A stretch of 35,165 bases of DNA from UBA9410 sp036123585 (GCA_036123585.1 JAZADN010000097.1:1-35165), one strand, 5' to 3'; positions 7,814 to 17,260 are shown, numbered from the stretch's first letter. Translations and numbers: made by a program. The notes: generated by a model from the sequence alone, not told the origin.

Positions 7814-9000
7814 AAACTGTCTCCAGTCGAACCGTCCTCCTCGGAACGCTCCCCGAGCGCTGCGGCCACCAGGTCGGTCACTCGCTCGGCAGCATCCGGT
7901 CGGCCGAGCGAGCGGGCCGAGGCGCCCATCGCCTCCAGAGCCGACTGATCGCCAAGCATTGCGACCAGTAGTCCTGCCAGCAGGTGACCGTCGAGTTCGC
8001 CGTCCACCACTACTCGGGCCGCACCAGCTTCGGCCATACCCGCCGCGTTGGCCGTCTGGTGGTCGCCTGGCGCACCGGGCAATGGGACTAGGACCGACGG
8101 GATGCCGAGGACCGACAACTCGGCCACCGTGGTGGCGCCGGCCCGGCACACCACTAGATCGGCGGCGCTCAGCACCATCGGCATATCCGCCTCGTATCCC
8201 ACCGGTCGATACTCCACGCCGGAAGCCACCGCGCGGGCCCGCTCTGGCGGCCCTTCAGCCCCCATCTCCCAGCCGCGACGTCCCACGACGTGTTGAATGA
8301 CCACCGGACCACCCGCCCAGTCTTCCACCGCCGAAGCAACCGCCCGATTAATCCGACGGGCCCCCAAGGACCCCCCGAAGGCCACCACGAAGGGGCGGTC
8401 GTCGAGCCCAAGACGGTAACGGGCCTCCTGGCGGGCCGACCAGTCTGCGGCGGCCTGGCGCACTTCCGGTCGGACCGGATTTCCTGTCACCACCGCACGG
8501 GGCAGGCGGGTCCCTGGGAAGGACACGGCACACGATCTGGCGAAGCGGCCCAGCAGCCGGTTGGCGGCACCCGGCACGGCATTCTGCTCGGCCACCACCA
8601 TGGGGATCCTCAGGACTACGGCGGCTAGCCCGCACGGCACGCTGGCGTAGCCGCCGAGAGCGATTACTGCGTCGGGCCGGTTTCTTGTCAGCAGCAGGAA
8701 GGCCCGGGCCACGGCCAACAGGAGGTCAGCCGTCGCCACCACGTTCGCCGGGGTGAGGCGACGCTGGATCCCCCGACCGGGCAGGAGCACCAGATCGAAG
8801 CCCGTCGGTGGCACCAACTCGGCCTCGATGCCGCGGGCGCTGCCAACCATCACCACCGAACCCCGATCGGCCACCAACCTCCGTTCGACTAGTGCCTCCG
8901 CAATAGCCAGGCCGGGCAAGACATGCCCGGCCGTCCCACCCCCGGCGACCACGATCCGCCCGGAACGGCGACGACGACCCCGCTCCCGACGCAAGGTCAC
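7810..9000 (-). CDS. murG: Lipid II synthase MurG (UDP-GlcNAc transferase)
   Basis: 396 residues. The glycine loop reads GGGTAGHVLPGLAIAEAL, and GGYASVP, AEQNAVPGAANR, GNPVRPEV, GGSLGARRIN, CRAGATTVAEL and DHQTANA follow in family order. It transfers GlcNAc to lipid I on the inner face of the membrane, making lipid II. A basic stretch of about 15 residues precedes the first strand. The GTG at 9000 overlaps the ftsW stop (GTGA), giving a translationally coupled start. Confidence 0.96.
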   Translation of the reverse strand: MTLRRERGRRRRSGRIVVAGGGTAGHVLPGLAIAEALVERRLVADRGSVVMVGSARGIEAELVPPTGFDLVLLPGRGIQRRLTPANVVATADLLLAVARAFLLLTRNRPDAVIALGGYASVPCGLAAVVLRIPMVVAEQNAVPGAANRLLGRFARSCAVSFPGTRLPRAVVTGNPVRPEVRQAAADWSARQEARYRLGLDDRPFVVAFGGSLGARRINRAVASAVEDWAGGPVVIQHVVGRRGWEMGAEGPPERARAVASGVEYRPVGYEADMPMVLSAADLVVCRAGATTVAELSVLGIPSVLVPLPGAPGDHQTANAAGMAEAGAARVVVDGELDGHLLAGLLVAMLGDQSALEAMGASARSLGRPDAAERVTDLVAAALGERSEEDGSTGDSL

Positions 9001-10118
9001 GGCGTCTGCCGGGCGATGTTGAGGAGGACTCCGTACGCGGTCAACGTTAGAACCATGGAACTCCCACCGTAGGAGAGGAAGGGCAAGGGGATGCCGGTGA
9101 TGGGCAGCAGCCCTAGGACCGCCCCGATGTTGACGTAGGCCTGGAGCACGATCCAGGTGGTGATTCCGGCGGCCAGTAGCTGGCCAAAACGGTCCGGGGC
9201 GCGCAACGAGGTGCGCAACCCGAGCACCCCGATCCCAAAGAAGAAAAGAACAACGATGAAGGCCACCACAAATCCCAGTTCCTCGGCCACGATGGCGAAG
9301 ATGAAATCGGTCTGGGCATACGGCAGGAAGCCCCACTTAGCCCTGCTGGCTCCTAGGCCCATGCCCCAGAGACCTCCGTTGGACATGGCCACTCCAGCCT
9401 GTATGGCCTGCCAACCCGTATGCAACGGATCACTCCACGGGTCGAACAGGGTCAGGAGCCGCTGTCGTCGGTAACCCGCCGTCATGCTGAGGCCAAGCAG
9501 TACCCCAACGGCGAGTGCTCCGCCACCCACCACTACAAGCATTCGCAGGCCGGCGAAGAAGAGGATCGAAGCGCCGATGGCCACAAGCACGGCCGCCGTA
9601 CCCATGTCCGGCTCTAGATAGACCAGGCCACCCAGCAGACCGAGAACCGCCATGAGCGGCAACTGTGTGGACCGCAGGTCGTCCACGTCGCGGTGGGGTG
9701 ACGATAGGAGCACCGAGACGTAGAGGATCACCGTCAACTTGGCCAGTTCCGACGGTTGAAAGGTGACCACTCCGACGCCAAGCCAGCGAGACGAACCGTT
9801 GGCCTCGATGCCAATGCCGGGAACGAACACCAGAACCAAAAGAGCGAGGGTGACCACCAGCATCGGAAGTGCTGCCCCTCGCAGACGCCGGTAGTCGGTG
9901 CGCAGCATGGCCACCAAGCCCAAGGTCCCAAGGAAGATCCAAACCACCTGCCGGCTGACGTGGTGCAAGGCATCACCGTGGATACGGAGGTCCTGGACCG
10001 ATGCTGCCGACAGGACCATGACCACACCGAGGAAGACCAGGACTGCGGCCACGGCCCCCAGCAGCGGGGCCCGAACCGACCGGCGGCCGGCACGACCGCT
10101 CTGGTATTCGACGGCCAT
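8997..10118 (-). CDS. ftsW: Septal peptidoglycan glycosyltransferase FtsW (SEDS family)
   Basis: 373 residues with about ten hydrophobic segments. SEDS marks are present: SSRWLGVGVVTFQPSELAKL, YLEPDMGTA with its conserved acidic residue, GWQAIQAGVAMSNGGLWGMGLG, the FIFAIVAEELGF segment, and the C-terminal GIPLPFLSYGGSSM. With its partner PBP it polymerises lipid II at the septum. Its ATG shares one base with the murD stop (TGATG). RodA is the alternative family member, but the place between murD and murG marks it as FtsW. Confidence 0.94.
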   Translation of the reverse strand: MAVEYQSGRAGRRSVRAPLLGAVAAVLVFLGVVMVLSAASVQDLRIHGDALHHVSRQVVWIFLGTLGLVAMLRTDYRRLRGAALPMLVVTLALLVLVFVPGIGIEANGSSRWLGVGVVTFQPSELAKLTVILYVSVLLSSPHRDVDDLRSTQLPLMAVLGLLGGLVYLEPDMGTAAVLVAIGASILFFAGLRMLVVVGGGALAVGVLLGLSMTAGYRRQRLLTLFDPWSDPLHTGWQAIQAGVAMSNGGLWGMGLGASRAKWGFLPYAQTDFIFAIVAEELGFVVAFIVVLFFFGIGVLGLRTSLRAPDRFGQLLAAGITTWIVLQAYVNIGAVLGLLPITGIPLPFLSYGGSSMVLTLTAYGVLLNIARQTP

Positions 10119-11422
10119 CAGCGAGCTAGGGCGTTCACGATCCGCTGAAAGTCGCGTCCCCGTTCGGCGTAGGAGTCATACCAGTCGAACGACGCGCAGG
10201 ATGGCGACAGCAACACGGATCCGGAGCCATCGGCTAGGCGTCCGGCGGAAGCCACTGCGGCTTCCATCGAGTCGGCGAGCTCTACGGGGCAGCGCCCCTC
10301 GAACGCCAACGCCACCTGGCCTGCCGCCTCTCCAATAGCCACCACGGCCCGCGGTCGGGCCGCGGCCAACGGCGACAAGTCCACCCCCTTGCTTCGACCC
10401 CCGGCGATCAGCACGGCACCGGGTAGTCCAGCCAGTGCGGTCAGGGTGGCGTGTGGTGTGGTGGCCTTACTGTCGTCCACGTAGCGGACCCCATCCACCT
10501 CGGCTACAAAAGCCATCCGGTGGGCCAATCCCGAGAAGTCCGCCAGAGTGGACCGGCAGGCATCAGGGTCTGCTCCGGCCCGCACGGCCACTGTGGCAGC
10601 GGCCAGCGCGTTGTCCAGGTCGTGGGGTAGCGAGCGAGACAGGTCGGCTACAGCCATGAACGAACGATCGTCGACCACCAGTCGCCCATCCTCTACCCGG
10701 CAGGGGGCATCGGCGCTTCCGAACAAGGTGGCGCCGGACGGCGCTCGGCGGGCCACCACCGGATCGGCGGCGTTGGCCACTGCGTGCGACGGGTCGACTA
10801 CCCCCTCGAAGACCCTCGCCTTCGCGTCCTCATAAGCGGCGAGGTCACGGTGGACGTCGAGGTGATCTGGGGCGAAGTTCAGCCAGGCGGCCGGCGAGGC
10901 GCGGAACGCCGCGGCGTGTGCCAGGCGAAACGACGATGCCTCGACCACGAAGACGTCGGCCTCCGGATCCTCGATGGCCGCCACCAGCGGCGTGTCGGTG
11001 TTTCCCGATGGCAGAGCCCGCACACCCGAGCGTTCGAGCATGTCGGCCACCAGTGTGACCACGGTCGTCTTGCCGTTGGTGCCGGTAATCGCGCAGCGGG
11101 GCCGGTCGTCCCAGCGTGCGGCCAGATCGGACTCGTCAACCACCGGCACCCCGACACGTCGGGCCGCATCATGGCAGGGGTGTGCGTCGCCGATGCCGGG
11201 CGACATGATCACCTCGCCCACACCGTCGAACAACGCTGGCCAGTCGCGCTCCGAGGGCGACTCGACCAACACCACACCCAGTCGGTCAACGGCGTCCCGT
11301 GCTGCCTCGCCAGGATGGTCATCGACGGCGAAGACGTCGAATCCGCGGCGTACCAGAGCGTCGAGCACGGCCCGTCCAGCCACCCCGAGGCCCAGGACCA
11401 GGCTGGTCGCCCCGGCGGTCAC
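10118..11422 (-). CDS. murD: UDP-N-acetylmuramoylalanine--D-glutamate ligase MurD
   Basis: 434 residues. Motifs: LGLGVAGRAVL at the N-terminus, SPGIGDAHP, the ATP loop GTNGKTTVV, SGNTDTPL, APDHLDVHRDLAAYEDAKA, VDDSKATTPHAT and the C-terminal LSPSCASFDWYDSYAERGRDF. It adds D-Glu to UDP-MurNAc-L-Ala. The stretch usually read as VEASSFQL appears as VEASSFRL, a minor change. The GTG start overlaps the mraY stop (GTGA). Confidence 0.96.
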   Translation of the reverse strand: MTAGATSLVLGLGVAGRAVLDALVRRGFDVFAVDDHPGEAARDAVDRLGVVLVESPSERDWPALFDGVGEVIMSPGIGDAHPCHDAARRVGVPVVDESDLAARWDDRPRCAITGTNGKTTVVTLVADMLERSGVRALPSGNTDTPLVAAIEDPEADVFVVEASSFRLAHAAAFRASPAAWLNFAPDHLDVHRDLAAYEDAKARVFEGVVDPSHAVANAADPVVARRAPSGATLFGSADAPCRVEDGRLVVDDRSFMAVADLSRSLPHDLDNALAAATVAVRAGADPDACRSTLADFSGLAHRMAFVAEVDGVRYVDDSKATTPHATLTALAGLPGAVLIAGGRSKGVDLSPLAAARPRAVVAIGEAAGQVALAFEGRCPVELADSMEAAVASAGRLADGSGSVLLSPSCASFDWYDSYAERGRDFQRIVNALAR

Positions 11423-12465
11423 CCTCCGGACCCGTCAACCATGCCGGAGCCAAGTGAGTCGGCGTAGAAGATGCCGAGGCCAGCAGCCGTGCACAAGCCG
11501 GCCAGGATCCAGAAGCGGATGATGACCGTGGTCTCCGGCCACCCGCCCAACTCGAAGTGGTGGTGGAAGGGCGCCATTCGAAATATCCGACGCCCGCCGA
11601 ACAGCCGGTAGCTACCCACCTGGACGATCACCGAGAGGGTTTCGGCTACGAACAGGCCGGCAACAATGGGCAACAGGAGTTGGGTTCCGGTGGCCAACGA
11701 CAGCGCGGCAAGGCCCGTGCCGATTGCCAGCGAGCCGGTGTCGCCCATGAAGATCCGAGCCGGCGCAGCATTCCACCATAGGAATCCGAGGCACCCGCCG
11801 GCCATGGCGGCAGCCACCACGGCCAGATCTAGAGCGTGGGCCACGTTGTAGGCATCGGGGTACCGGAACTGCCAAAAGGCGATCACCGTGTATGCCCCGA
11901 AGCAAAAGGTTCCCGCCCCTGCGGCTAGGCCATCCAAGCCGTCGGTCAGGTTGACGGCGTTGGCCGACCCGGTGATGAGGAGGACAGCCCACACCGTCCA
12001 CAGCGCCGAGCCCAACTCTACGCCGGGCAGGTCGGCCCGCGTGAACGACAGCGTGGTGTGGGCAGGAGCGTGCTCAATCATGAGCACGGCGAAGGTGACG
12101 GCCACCGCTAGGAGGCCGAACATCTTGGCCCGCTTGTTCAGGCCCAGGTTCCGTTCACGGACCACCTTGATCCAGTCGTCAAGGAGGCCTACCGCTCCTC
12201 CACTGACGATTGCGAGCATCACAAAGATCCCAGTCCGGGTATAGATACCCCGATATAGGTCGCTGAGGGCATATCCAAAAACCGCCCCACCCACGATGGC
12301 CAGCCCACCCATGGTCGGGGTGCCCGCCTTGGTGGCGTGTCCTTCAGGACCGTCGTCGCGGATGGGCTGGCCAAGCCGAAGACGGGTAAGCCACCCGATC
12401 AGCAGTCGGGTCCCGACGACGGAGGCAACCATGGAAATGGCCGCAGCGAGGAGGAGGCGGATCAC
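11419..12465 (-). CDS. mraY: Phospho-MurNAc-pentapeptide transferase MraY (lipid I synthase)
   Basis: 348 residues, about ten membrane helices. Key motifs are GTPTMGG, the acidic LLDDWIKV, NAVNLTDGLDGLA, FMGDTGSLAIG and FHHHFELGGWPE. It moves phospho-MurNAc-pentapeptide onto undecaprenyl phosphate. The GTG at 12465 overlaps the murE stop (GTGA) and has AGGAGG 8 bases upstream. This gene directly follows murE; murF, which normally sits between them and makes the pentapeptide substrate, is not here. Confidence 0.97.
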   Translation of the reverse strand: MIRLLLAAAISMVASVVGTRLLIGWLTRLRLGQPIRDDGPEGHATKAGTPTMGGLAIVGGAVFGYALSDLYRGIYTRTGIFVMLAIVSGGAVGLLDDWIKVVRERNLGLNKRAKMFGLLAVAVTFAVLMIEHAPAHTTLSFTRADLPGVELGSALWTVWAVLLITGSANAVNLTDGLDGLAAGAGTFCFGAYTVIAFWQFRYPDAYNVAHALDLAVVAAAMAGGCLGFLWWNAAPARIFMGDTGSLAIGTGLAALSLATGTQLLLPIVAGLFVAETLSVIVQVGSYRLFGGRRIFRMAPFHHHFELGGWPETTVIIRFWILAGLCTAAGLGIFYADSLGSGMVDGSGG

Positions 12466-13928
12466 GGAGTGTCCTCCTGGACGCGTTCCCACTCCTCGGC
12501 CACCGCAATCCGGTCGTCGAAGGACACGGCTCCGCCTGCGACCTCTTGCAGCGTCTCGTGGCCGCGGCCGGCCACAACTACCAAGTCGTGGGGAGTGGCG
12601 TCGCGCAAGGCCCCGGCGATAGCCCGCCGGCGGTCGGGCTCCACGTGGTCGGGCTGGCGTTCCATCCCCGACAGGATGTCCGCGATTATCACCTCGGGTG
12701 GTTCACCCCTCGGATTGTCTGAGGTCACGACCACCCGGTCAGCGCCCGCTTCGGCTACTCGGCCCATCTCAGGACGCTTTCCGCGATCGCGTTCGCCCCC
12801 GCACCCGAAGGCCACCACCAGTCGGCCGCCGTCGGGGAGAACCCGACGGGCGGCGTCCAGCACGGCGGCCAGTGCGTCCGGCGTGTGGGCGTAGTCGACG
12901 ACGACACCAGGCCCACCGTCGAGCAGTACCGGCTCGAACCGGCCGGGTACCGGAGGCGCCCCTACCAAGCCGGCTACCACTTCATCGACCTCCAAGCCGA
13001 GCAGGATGGCCAACTCGGCAGCTACCAGAGCGTTGCCTGCCATGAAAGCGCCACCTGAGGTCAACGCCACTGAGCGGTCCCGCCACCGCATCTCAGTGCC
13101 GGTAGCCGTAGGACGGACCTCGCAGGTCGTTGGGTCGACGGCCACTACCTCGAGGCCACAGTCCTCTGCCACTGCGGCGATACGCCGCCCAGCTTCATCC
13201 CCCACGGACACCACCGCCCGTCCGCTGAACGTGCCGTCAAAGAGACGTGCCTTAGCTGCTTCGTAGTCAGCCATGGTGGCGTGGAAGTCGAGGTGATCCC
13301 GGCCGAGCATGGTGAAGGCCACTGCGGCAAATCTGGTGCCGTCGACGCGGTGCTGGGCCAGGGCATGGGACGAGACTTCGATGGCCGCGACCTCCGCGCC
13401 GTCAGCCACCCAGTCCGCCAGTGTGGCCTGAAGGTCTGTGGACTCCGGCGTGGTGCGACCACCCGAGAGGGTCCCCCATGTGGCGGCTCGTCGGCCAGCC
13501 GCGTCGAGTATGGCCCCGAGCAGGTGCACGACGCTTGTCTTGCCGTTGGTGCCGGTCACCCCCACCACGTCAAGCGTCGCCGATGGATGCCCATGTACGG
13601 CGGCGGCCAGTAGCGGCATGGCCCTTCGGACCGACGGCAGGATTACTACCGGGACACCGCTTGAAGACAATCCAATTTCGGCCAGCGGCCGCTCGGCGAG
13701 GACCGCCACGGCTCCGGCGGCCACAGCATCAGCGGCATAGTCGTGCCCGTCATGGACGGCTCCCGGCACACAGCAGAACAGGTCACCAGGCCGGACCGTC
13801 CGAGAATCGTGGGCTATGCCCGACACTTCAACGGTCCGCGCTCCCTCTAGCAGTCCGTCTGCCTGGCCCCCGGAGACGGCGGTCGGGTCGACTGCCGCAC
13901 CGGCGGCCAGCAGGTCGCCGAGACGCAC
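12462..13928 (-). CDS. murE: UDP-N-acetylmuramoyl-tripeptide synthetase MurE (meso-DAP type)
   Basis: 488 residues. It shows HDSRTVRPGDLF, the ATP loop GTNGKTSVVHL, EVSSHALAQHRVDG, MLGRDHLDFHATM, VVDYAHTPDAL and GCGGERDRGKRPEMG. The motif DNPRGEPP is the DNPR-type signature of MurE enzymes that add meso-diaminopimelate rather than lysine. I considered a MurF identity, given the gap in the cluster, but the DNPR motif, the CGGERDRGKRP loop and the HDSR motif are MurE features. The GTG at 13928 begins one base after the ftsI stop. Confidence 0.96.
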   Translation of the reverse strand: MRLGDLLAAGAAVDPTAVSGGQADGLLEGARTVEVSGIAHDSRTVRPGDLFCCVPGAVHDGHDYAADAVAAGAVAVLAERPLAEIGLSSSGVPVVILPSVRRAMPLLAAAVHGHPSATLDVVGVTGTNGKTSVVHLLGAILDAAGRRAATWGTLSGGRTTPESTDLQATLADWVADGAEVAAIEVSSHALAQHRVDGTRFAAVAFTMLGRDHLDFHATMADYEAAKARLFDGTFSGRAVVSVGDEAGRRIAAVAEDCGLEVVAVDPTTCEVRPTATGTEMRWRDRSVALTSGGAFMAGNALVAAELAILLGLEVDEVVAGLVGAPPVPGRFEPVLLDGGPGVVVDYAHTPDALAAVLDAARRVLPDGGRLVVAFGCGGERDRGKRPEMGRVAEAGADRVVVTSDNPRGEPPEVIIADILSGMERQPDHVEPDRRRAIAGALRDATPHDLVVVAGRGHETLQEVAGGAVSFDDRIAVAEEWERVQEDTP

Positions 13929-13929
13929 G

Positions 13930-15801
13930 TCAGCCTCCGGTGGGCGCGGCGACGTCGTCCACCATCACTGCCGCCGCCTCTTTCTCGACTAGCAGGCGGT
14001 GGTGCCCGGCCGTCATGGCCTGAACCCGTTCTCCTGTCTCTAGGCCGACCCGCTCCGACTCAGACGGTATACGGAGACGCCGGACGGCGAAGTCGGCGAA
14101 GTCGGCGAAGATCGGCGCTGCGGCCCGACCACCCGAGTAGTAGGAGAGGGACGGTTCGTCGATTACCACGATCACGGCCAGACGGGGATCCTCGGCTGGC
14201 AGAAAGCCGGCGAAGCTGGCCACGTAGTCTCGATCGCCCTCAGCGCCGTAACCGCCCTCCGGCCTGGCTTTCCAGGCCGTGCCCGTCTTGCCGGCCACCC
14301 GGTAACCGGGGACTGCGGCCCGGGTTCCGGTGCCGTCGAGGACAACGCTTTCCATCATGGTGGTGACCTCGGCGGCGACCGCAGAGGACACCACCGTGTT
14401 GGTACGCCCTGGTCGACTAGGTGCGAACACCCCCTCATAGTCTCGCGTTCCGAGCACCAAAGAGGGCGCGGGCCGGATCCCACCGTTGGCGAGAGTGGCG
14501 TAGGCAGTGAGCATCTGCATCGGCGTGGTGGCAATGCCCTGGCCGATGGCGATGGTGGGCAACGACGTTCCCGACCATTCGTGGAGCGGCTTGAGGGCCC
14601 CGGCCGACTCACCGGGGAAGTCCAAAGCGGAGACCCGGCCGAGGCCGAACTCCATGAACTTTGCGTGCAACGCCTCGCGTCCGAGGTCGGCGGCCCACAG
14701 GATGGTCCCAACATTGGAGGAACGCCGCACAACGTCGGCAACCGACAGGTTTTCCGGACCATGCCGGGGGGTGTCAGAGAAAGTCCCGTCGTGGATAGTG
14801 ATCCGTCCCGGCACCTCACGGACGGTCATCGGCGAGGCCACCGCGGCGTCTAAGACTGCGGAGAAGGTCAGGGGTTTGACGATCGATCCGGGCTCGTAGG
14901 TCCAAGTCACCGCTCGGTTCTCACCAGAGATGGCGACACGGCCATCCTGGCCCCGCACCGCCGTGGCCGATGCCAAGACCTCGCCGGTCCTCGGATCCAT
15001 GGCGACGAGGATCCCGCCATGACCACCGGCTGTCTCCAAGCCGAGGCGTAACAGCCGCTCTGCCTCGAATTGCAGCGAGCGGTCCAAAGTCAGAATCAGG
15101 GAGAGGCCGTCAGTAGCCGGCTCGACAAAGTACTTGCCGCGGGGGATGGTCGATCCGTCGAGGGCTGACTCAGCCACCATCTCGCCGTCGATGCCCGATA
15201 GGAGGCCGTCGTACACGAGTTCCAGACCGCTGATTCCGTTGCCATCCACGTCAGTGCGCCCAAGCACCGCGAGGCCGGAGGACTCCCCAGGACGGACCCG
15301 CGCCCGTTCCTCACTCACGAGGACGCCGGCCAGGCCGAGATCCTTGACCCGCTCGGCTATCTCCGGCGACACCTCCCGCTGCAGGTAGGCGAAAGAGCTA
15401 TCCCGAGAGAGGCGCGATGCCATCACAGCCGTGTCCGTATCAAGTACCTCAGCTAGGCGGCGAGCCGTCAGGTCCGGGTCGTCCACATTGCGGGGATTGG
15501 CGATGATCGACGGCAAGGGCAGCGACAAAGCGAGGTCGACTCCGTTGCGGTCGATTATGGCCCCACGGCTGGCCTTTAGCTGCACCGTCCGCATGGTCTG
15601 GGACTCGCCCCGGGCCAAGAACCGGTCGGGCTCGAGGACCTGAACTAAGAGCAGCCGCCACCCAAGGAGGCCAGCCCCCACCGCCAGGAGCACCCCGACG
15701 ACCACCAGACGGCGACGCAACCGGACATGGTTGGTGCGCAGGGGAACGTCCCGACCGATGCCCCGGGAGCCGTCGCGGACCGGATCGGGACGCCGGCTCA
15801 T
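13930..15801 (-). CDS. ftsI: Septal transpeptidase FtsI (class B PBP, PBP3-like)
   Basis: 623 residues. A basic N-terminus and one membrane helix (about 31-53) precede the class B dimerisation domain (SRGAIIDRNG at 78-87). The transpeptidase domain has the active-site tetrad SIVK at 306-309, SSN at 361-363 and KTGT at 505-508. It cross-links stem peptides at the division septum with FtsW. SIVK replaces the common STVK, which keeps the catalytic Ser and Lys. No PASTA domain is seen at the C-terminus, unlike Spo/PbpB types in Firmicutes. The ATG overlaps the ftsL-like stop (ATGA). Confidence 0.94.
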   Translation of the reverse strand: MSRRPDPVRDGSRGIGRDVPLRTNHVRLRRRLVVVGVLLAVGAGLLGWRLLLVQVLEPDRFLARGESQTMRTVQLKASRGAIIDRNGVDLALSLPLPSIIANPRNVDDPDLTARRLAEVLDTDTAVMASRLSRDSSFAYLQREVSPEIAERVKDLGLAGVLVSEERARVRPGESSGLAVLGRTDVDGNGISGLELVYDGLLSGIDGEMVAESALDGSTIPRGKYFVEPATDGLSLILTLDRSLQFEAERLLRLGLETAGGHGGILVAMDPRTGEVLASATAVRGQDGRVAISGENRAVTWTYEPGSIVKPLTFSAVLDAAVASPMTVREVPGRITIHDGTFSDTPRHGPENLSVADVVRRSSNVGTILWAADLGREALHAKFMEFGLGRVSALDFPGESAGALKPLHEWSGTSLPTIAIGQGIATTPMQMLTAYATLANGGIRPAPSLVLGTRDYEGVFAPSRPGRTNTVVSSAVAAEVTTMMESVVLDGTGTRAAVPGYRVAGKTGTAWKARPEGGYGAEGDRDYVASFAGFLPAEDPRLAVIVVIDEPSLSYYSGGRAAAPIFADFADFAVRRLRIPSESERVGLETGERVQAMTAGHHRLLVEKEAAAVMVDDVAAPTGG

Positions 15802-16220
15802 CGAGAGCCGCCTGCGAAAGGATTCCCCACCGGAGGGCGAAGGAGCGGCGCGGAACCTCCGGCCGGAACGACGGCCAGATGGGGTCGTTCCCCCGGCGGG
15901 CCGAGGCCCAGACGCCCCTCAGCCACAGCAAGGACGCGCTCAGGGCTCTCCAGGCGAGCCACTTCGTTGCGGAGCACCTGGGCCCGCTGGCGACCCTCGT
16001 CGAGGCGCTGCTGGAGGCGGTCGAACTCAAACTGCTCGTCGATGACTACACCGTGAAACGAGGCCACAGCGAACAGCACGGCAAAGAAGGCCAGGACGGC
16101 AACGAGGCCCATCCGGGCGAGCGACAAGACGCCCGACAGGTGAACCTTCGTGGGAAAGGTGTGTGGTGCCCCGGCCTCTGATGGACGAACAGCCCGCGGT
16201 GGTCGGAGGACGGTGGTCAT
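15798..16220 (-). CDS. FtsL-like septum protein
   Basis: 140 residues. One membrane helix (about 34-55) is followed by a short coiled coil (about 62-92, rich in Leu, Arg, Glu and Gln) and a Pro-rich tail. This is the FtsL/FtsB layout of a bitopic division protein that activates FtsWI with FtsQ. Sequence alone cannot separate FtsL from FtsB, but the place between rsmH and ftsI is that of ftsL. Both ends overlap neighbours by 4 bases (ATGA with rsmH upstream and ftsI downstream). Confidence 0.8.
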   Translation of the reverse strand: MTTVLRPPRAVRPSEAGAPHTFPTKVHLSGVLSLARMGLVAVLAFFAVLFAVASFHGVVIDEQFEFDRLQQRLDEGRQRAQVLRNEVARLESPERVLAVAEGRLGLGPPGERPHLAVVPAGGSAPLLRPPVGNPFAGGSR

Positions 16221-17206
16221 GACCCGGCCCCCGTTCCGATCCTCTGGAGGACTCGCAGACGAGCACTAGCGGCACGCGGATTGCGCTCAGCTTCCTCAGT
16301 GCCCGGCGTCCAGCCCGAGCGGCGCGGCAGGATGGCCGAGGGAGTGGCACCGCAGGCACACGGTAGGCGGGGCGAACAGGAGCAACCTCCGGTAGCCGCC
16401 CTGTCGAAGCGTTCCTTGACGATCCGATCCTCGCCGGAGTGGTACGACAGCACTGCCCCCCGGCCTCCCGACTGGAGCCGAGCGATGGCTTCATCCAGAG
16501 CTCCGGCCAGCTGACCCAACTCGTTATTGACCTCGATGCGGATGGCCTGAAATGTCCGCTTGGCCGGATGACCACCCCGGCGCCGGGCCGGTGCGGGGAT
16601 TGCGGAGCGGACGAGGTCGGCCAATGCTGACGTGTCGCGGATCGGGCGAGCAGCCACGACGGCCCGGGCGATCCGCCGAGCGTGACGCTCATCAGCATGG
16701 TTGGTTAGCAGGCGAGCCAGATCGACCTCGGCGTAGCCGTTGACTACGTCATCGGCCGTGAGGGACTGGCGGCGGTCCATCCGCATGTCCAGGGGCCCGG
16801 CCTCCCGGTAGCTGAAGCCGCGGTCAGCCATGTCGAGTTGCGGCGAAGAGACACCAAGGTCAAAGAGAAAGCCTGACAGCGGACCCACCGCGAGGTCGTC
16901 GAGTGCCCGGCCCAGGTCACCGAAGGCCGAGCGATGCAGGACCACCTGGTCACCGAATGGTGCCAGCCGCTCCGCACTGGCCCTCAGAGCCAAGTCGTCC
17001 CGGTCAAGTCCCACCAAGGAGCAGTCGGGCCGGGCGTCGAGCAGGAGGCCAGCGTGGCCTCCCCCACCGACGGTGGCGTCCAACAGTGGGCCGGATGGGC
17101 AGGGGGCGAGCGCTTCAAGGACTTCGACGGCCATCACCGGCTCATGCCGGAAGCTCGCACCGCCCTCGGGCTCCAACCCTCGTGATCCTGTCTGTAGATC
17201 AGCCAT
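16217..17206 (-). CDS. rsmH: 16S rRNA (cytosine-1402 N4)-methyltransferase RsmH (MraW)
   Basis: 329 residues from this start. FRHEPVMAVEVLEAL opens the domain, the SAM loop is DATVGGGGHAGLLL, and FDLGVSSPQLD, GFSYREAGPLDMRM, KRTFQAIRIEVNNEL and LSYHSGEDRIVK are family marks. A Cys-rich CSCSPRLPCACG segment lies near the C-terminus, as in other actinobacteria. It methylates C1402 in the ribosomal P site. The ATG at 17206 gives the family length; an in-frame ATG at 17236 is possible. Neither has an ideal ribosome site. The 251-base gap to mraZ holds a long inverted repeat. Confidence 0.94.
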   Translation of the reverse strand: MADLQTGSRGLEPEGGASFRHEPVMAVEVLEALAPCPSGPLLDATVGGGGHAGLLLDARPDCSLVGLDRDDLALRASAERLAPFGDQVVLHRSAFGDLGRALDDLAVGPLSGFLFDLGVSSPQLDMADRGFSYREAGPLDMRMDRRQSLTADDVVNGYAEVDLARLLTNHADERHARRIARAVVAARPIRDTSALADLVRSAIPAPARRRGGHPAKRTFQAIRIEVNNELGQLAGALDEAIARLQSGGRGAVLSYHSGEDRIVKERFDRAATGGCSCSPRLPCACGATPSAILPRRSGWTPGTEEAERNPRAASARLRVLQRIGTGAGS

Positions 17207-17260
17207 GTCCCTTACCGCCGGCCCGAGGTCGGACATCGGACGCCCGTGATGGCCTACGGT

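Noticed and set aside
7829..7837. GAACCGTCC also present at the ends of murG and divIVA and near the end of mraZ, considered as a shared 3' element
   Set aside because: At murG and divIVA it simply encodes Glu-Asp-Gly-Ser with common codons. There is no second arm at murG, so a shared element is not supported.
12462..13928. Possibility that the gene before mraY is murF rather than murE
   Set aside because: The DNPR motif, the GCGGERDRGKRP loop and the N-terminal HDSR motif are MurE marks.
13930..15801. Frames inside ftsI on the plus strand, up to about 130 residues
   Set aside because: No ribosome sites, no family motifs, and codon pattern explained by the opposite gene.
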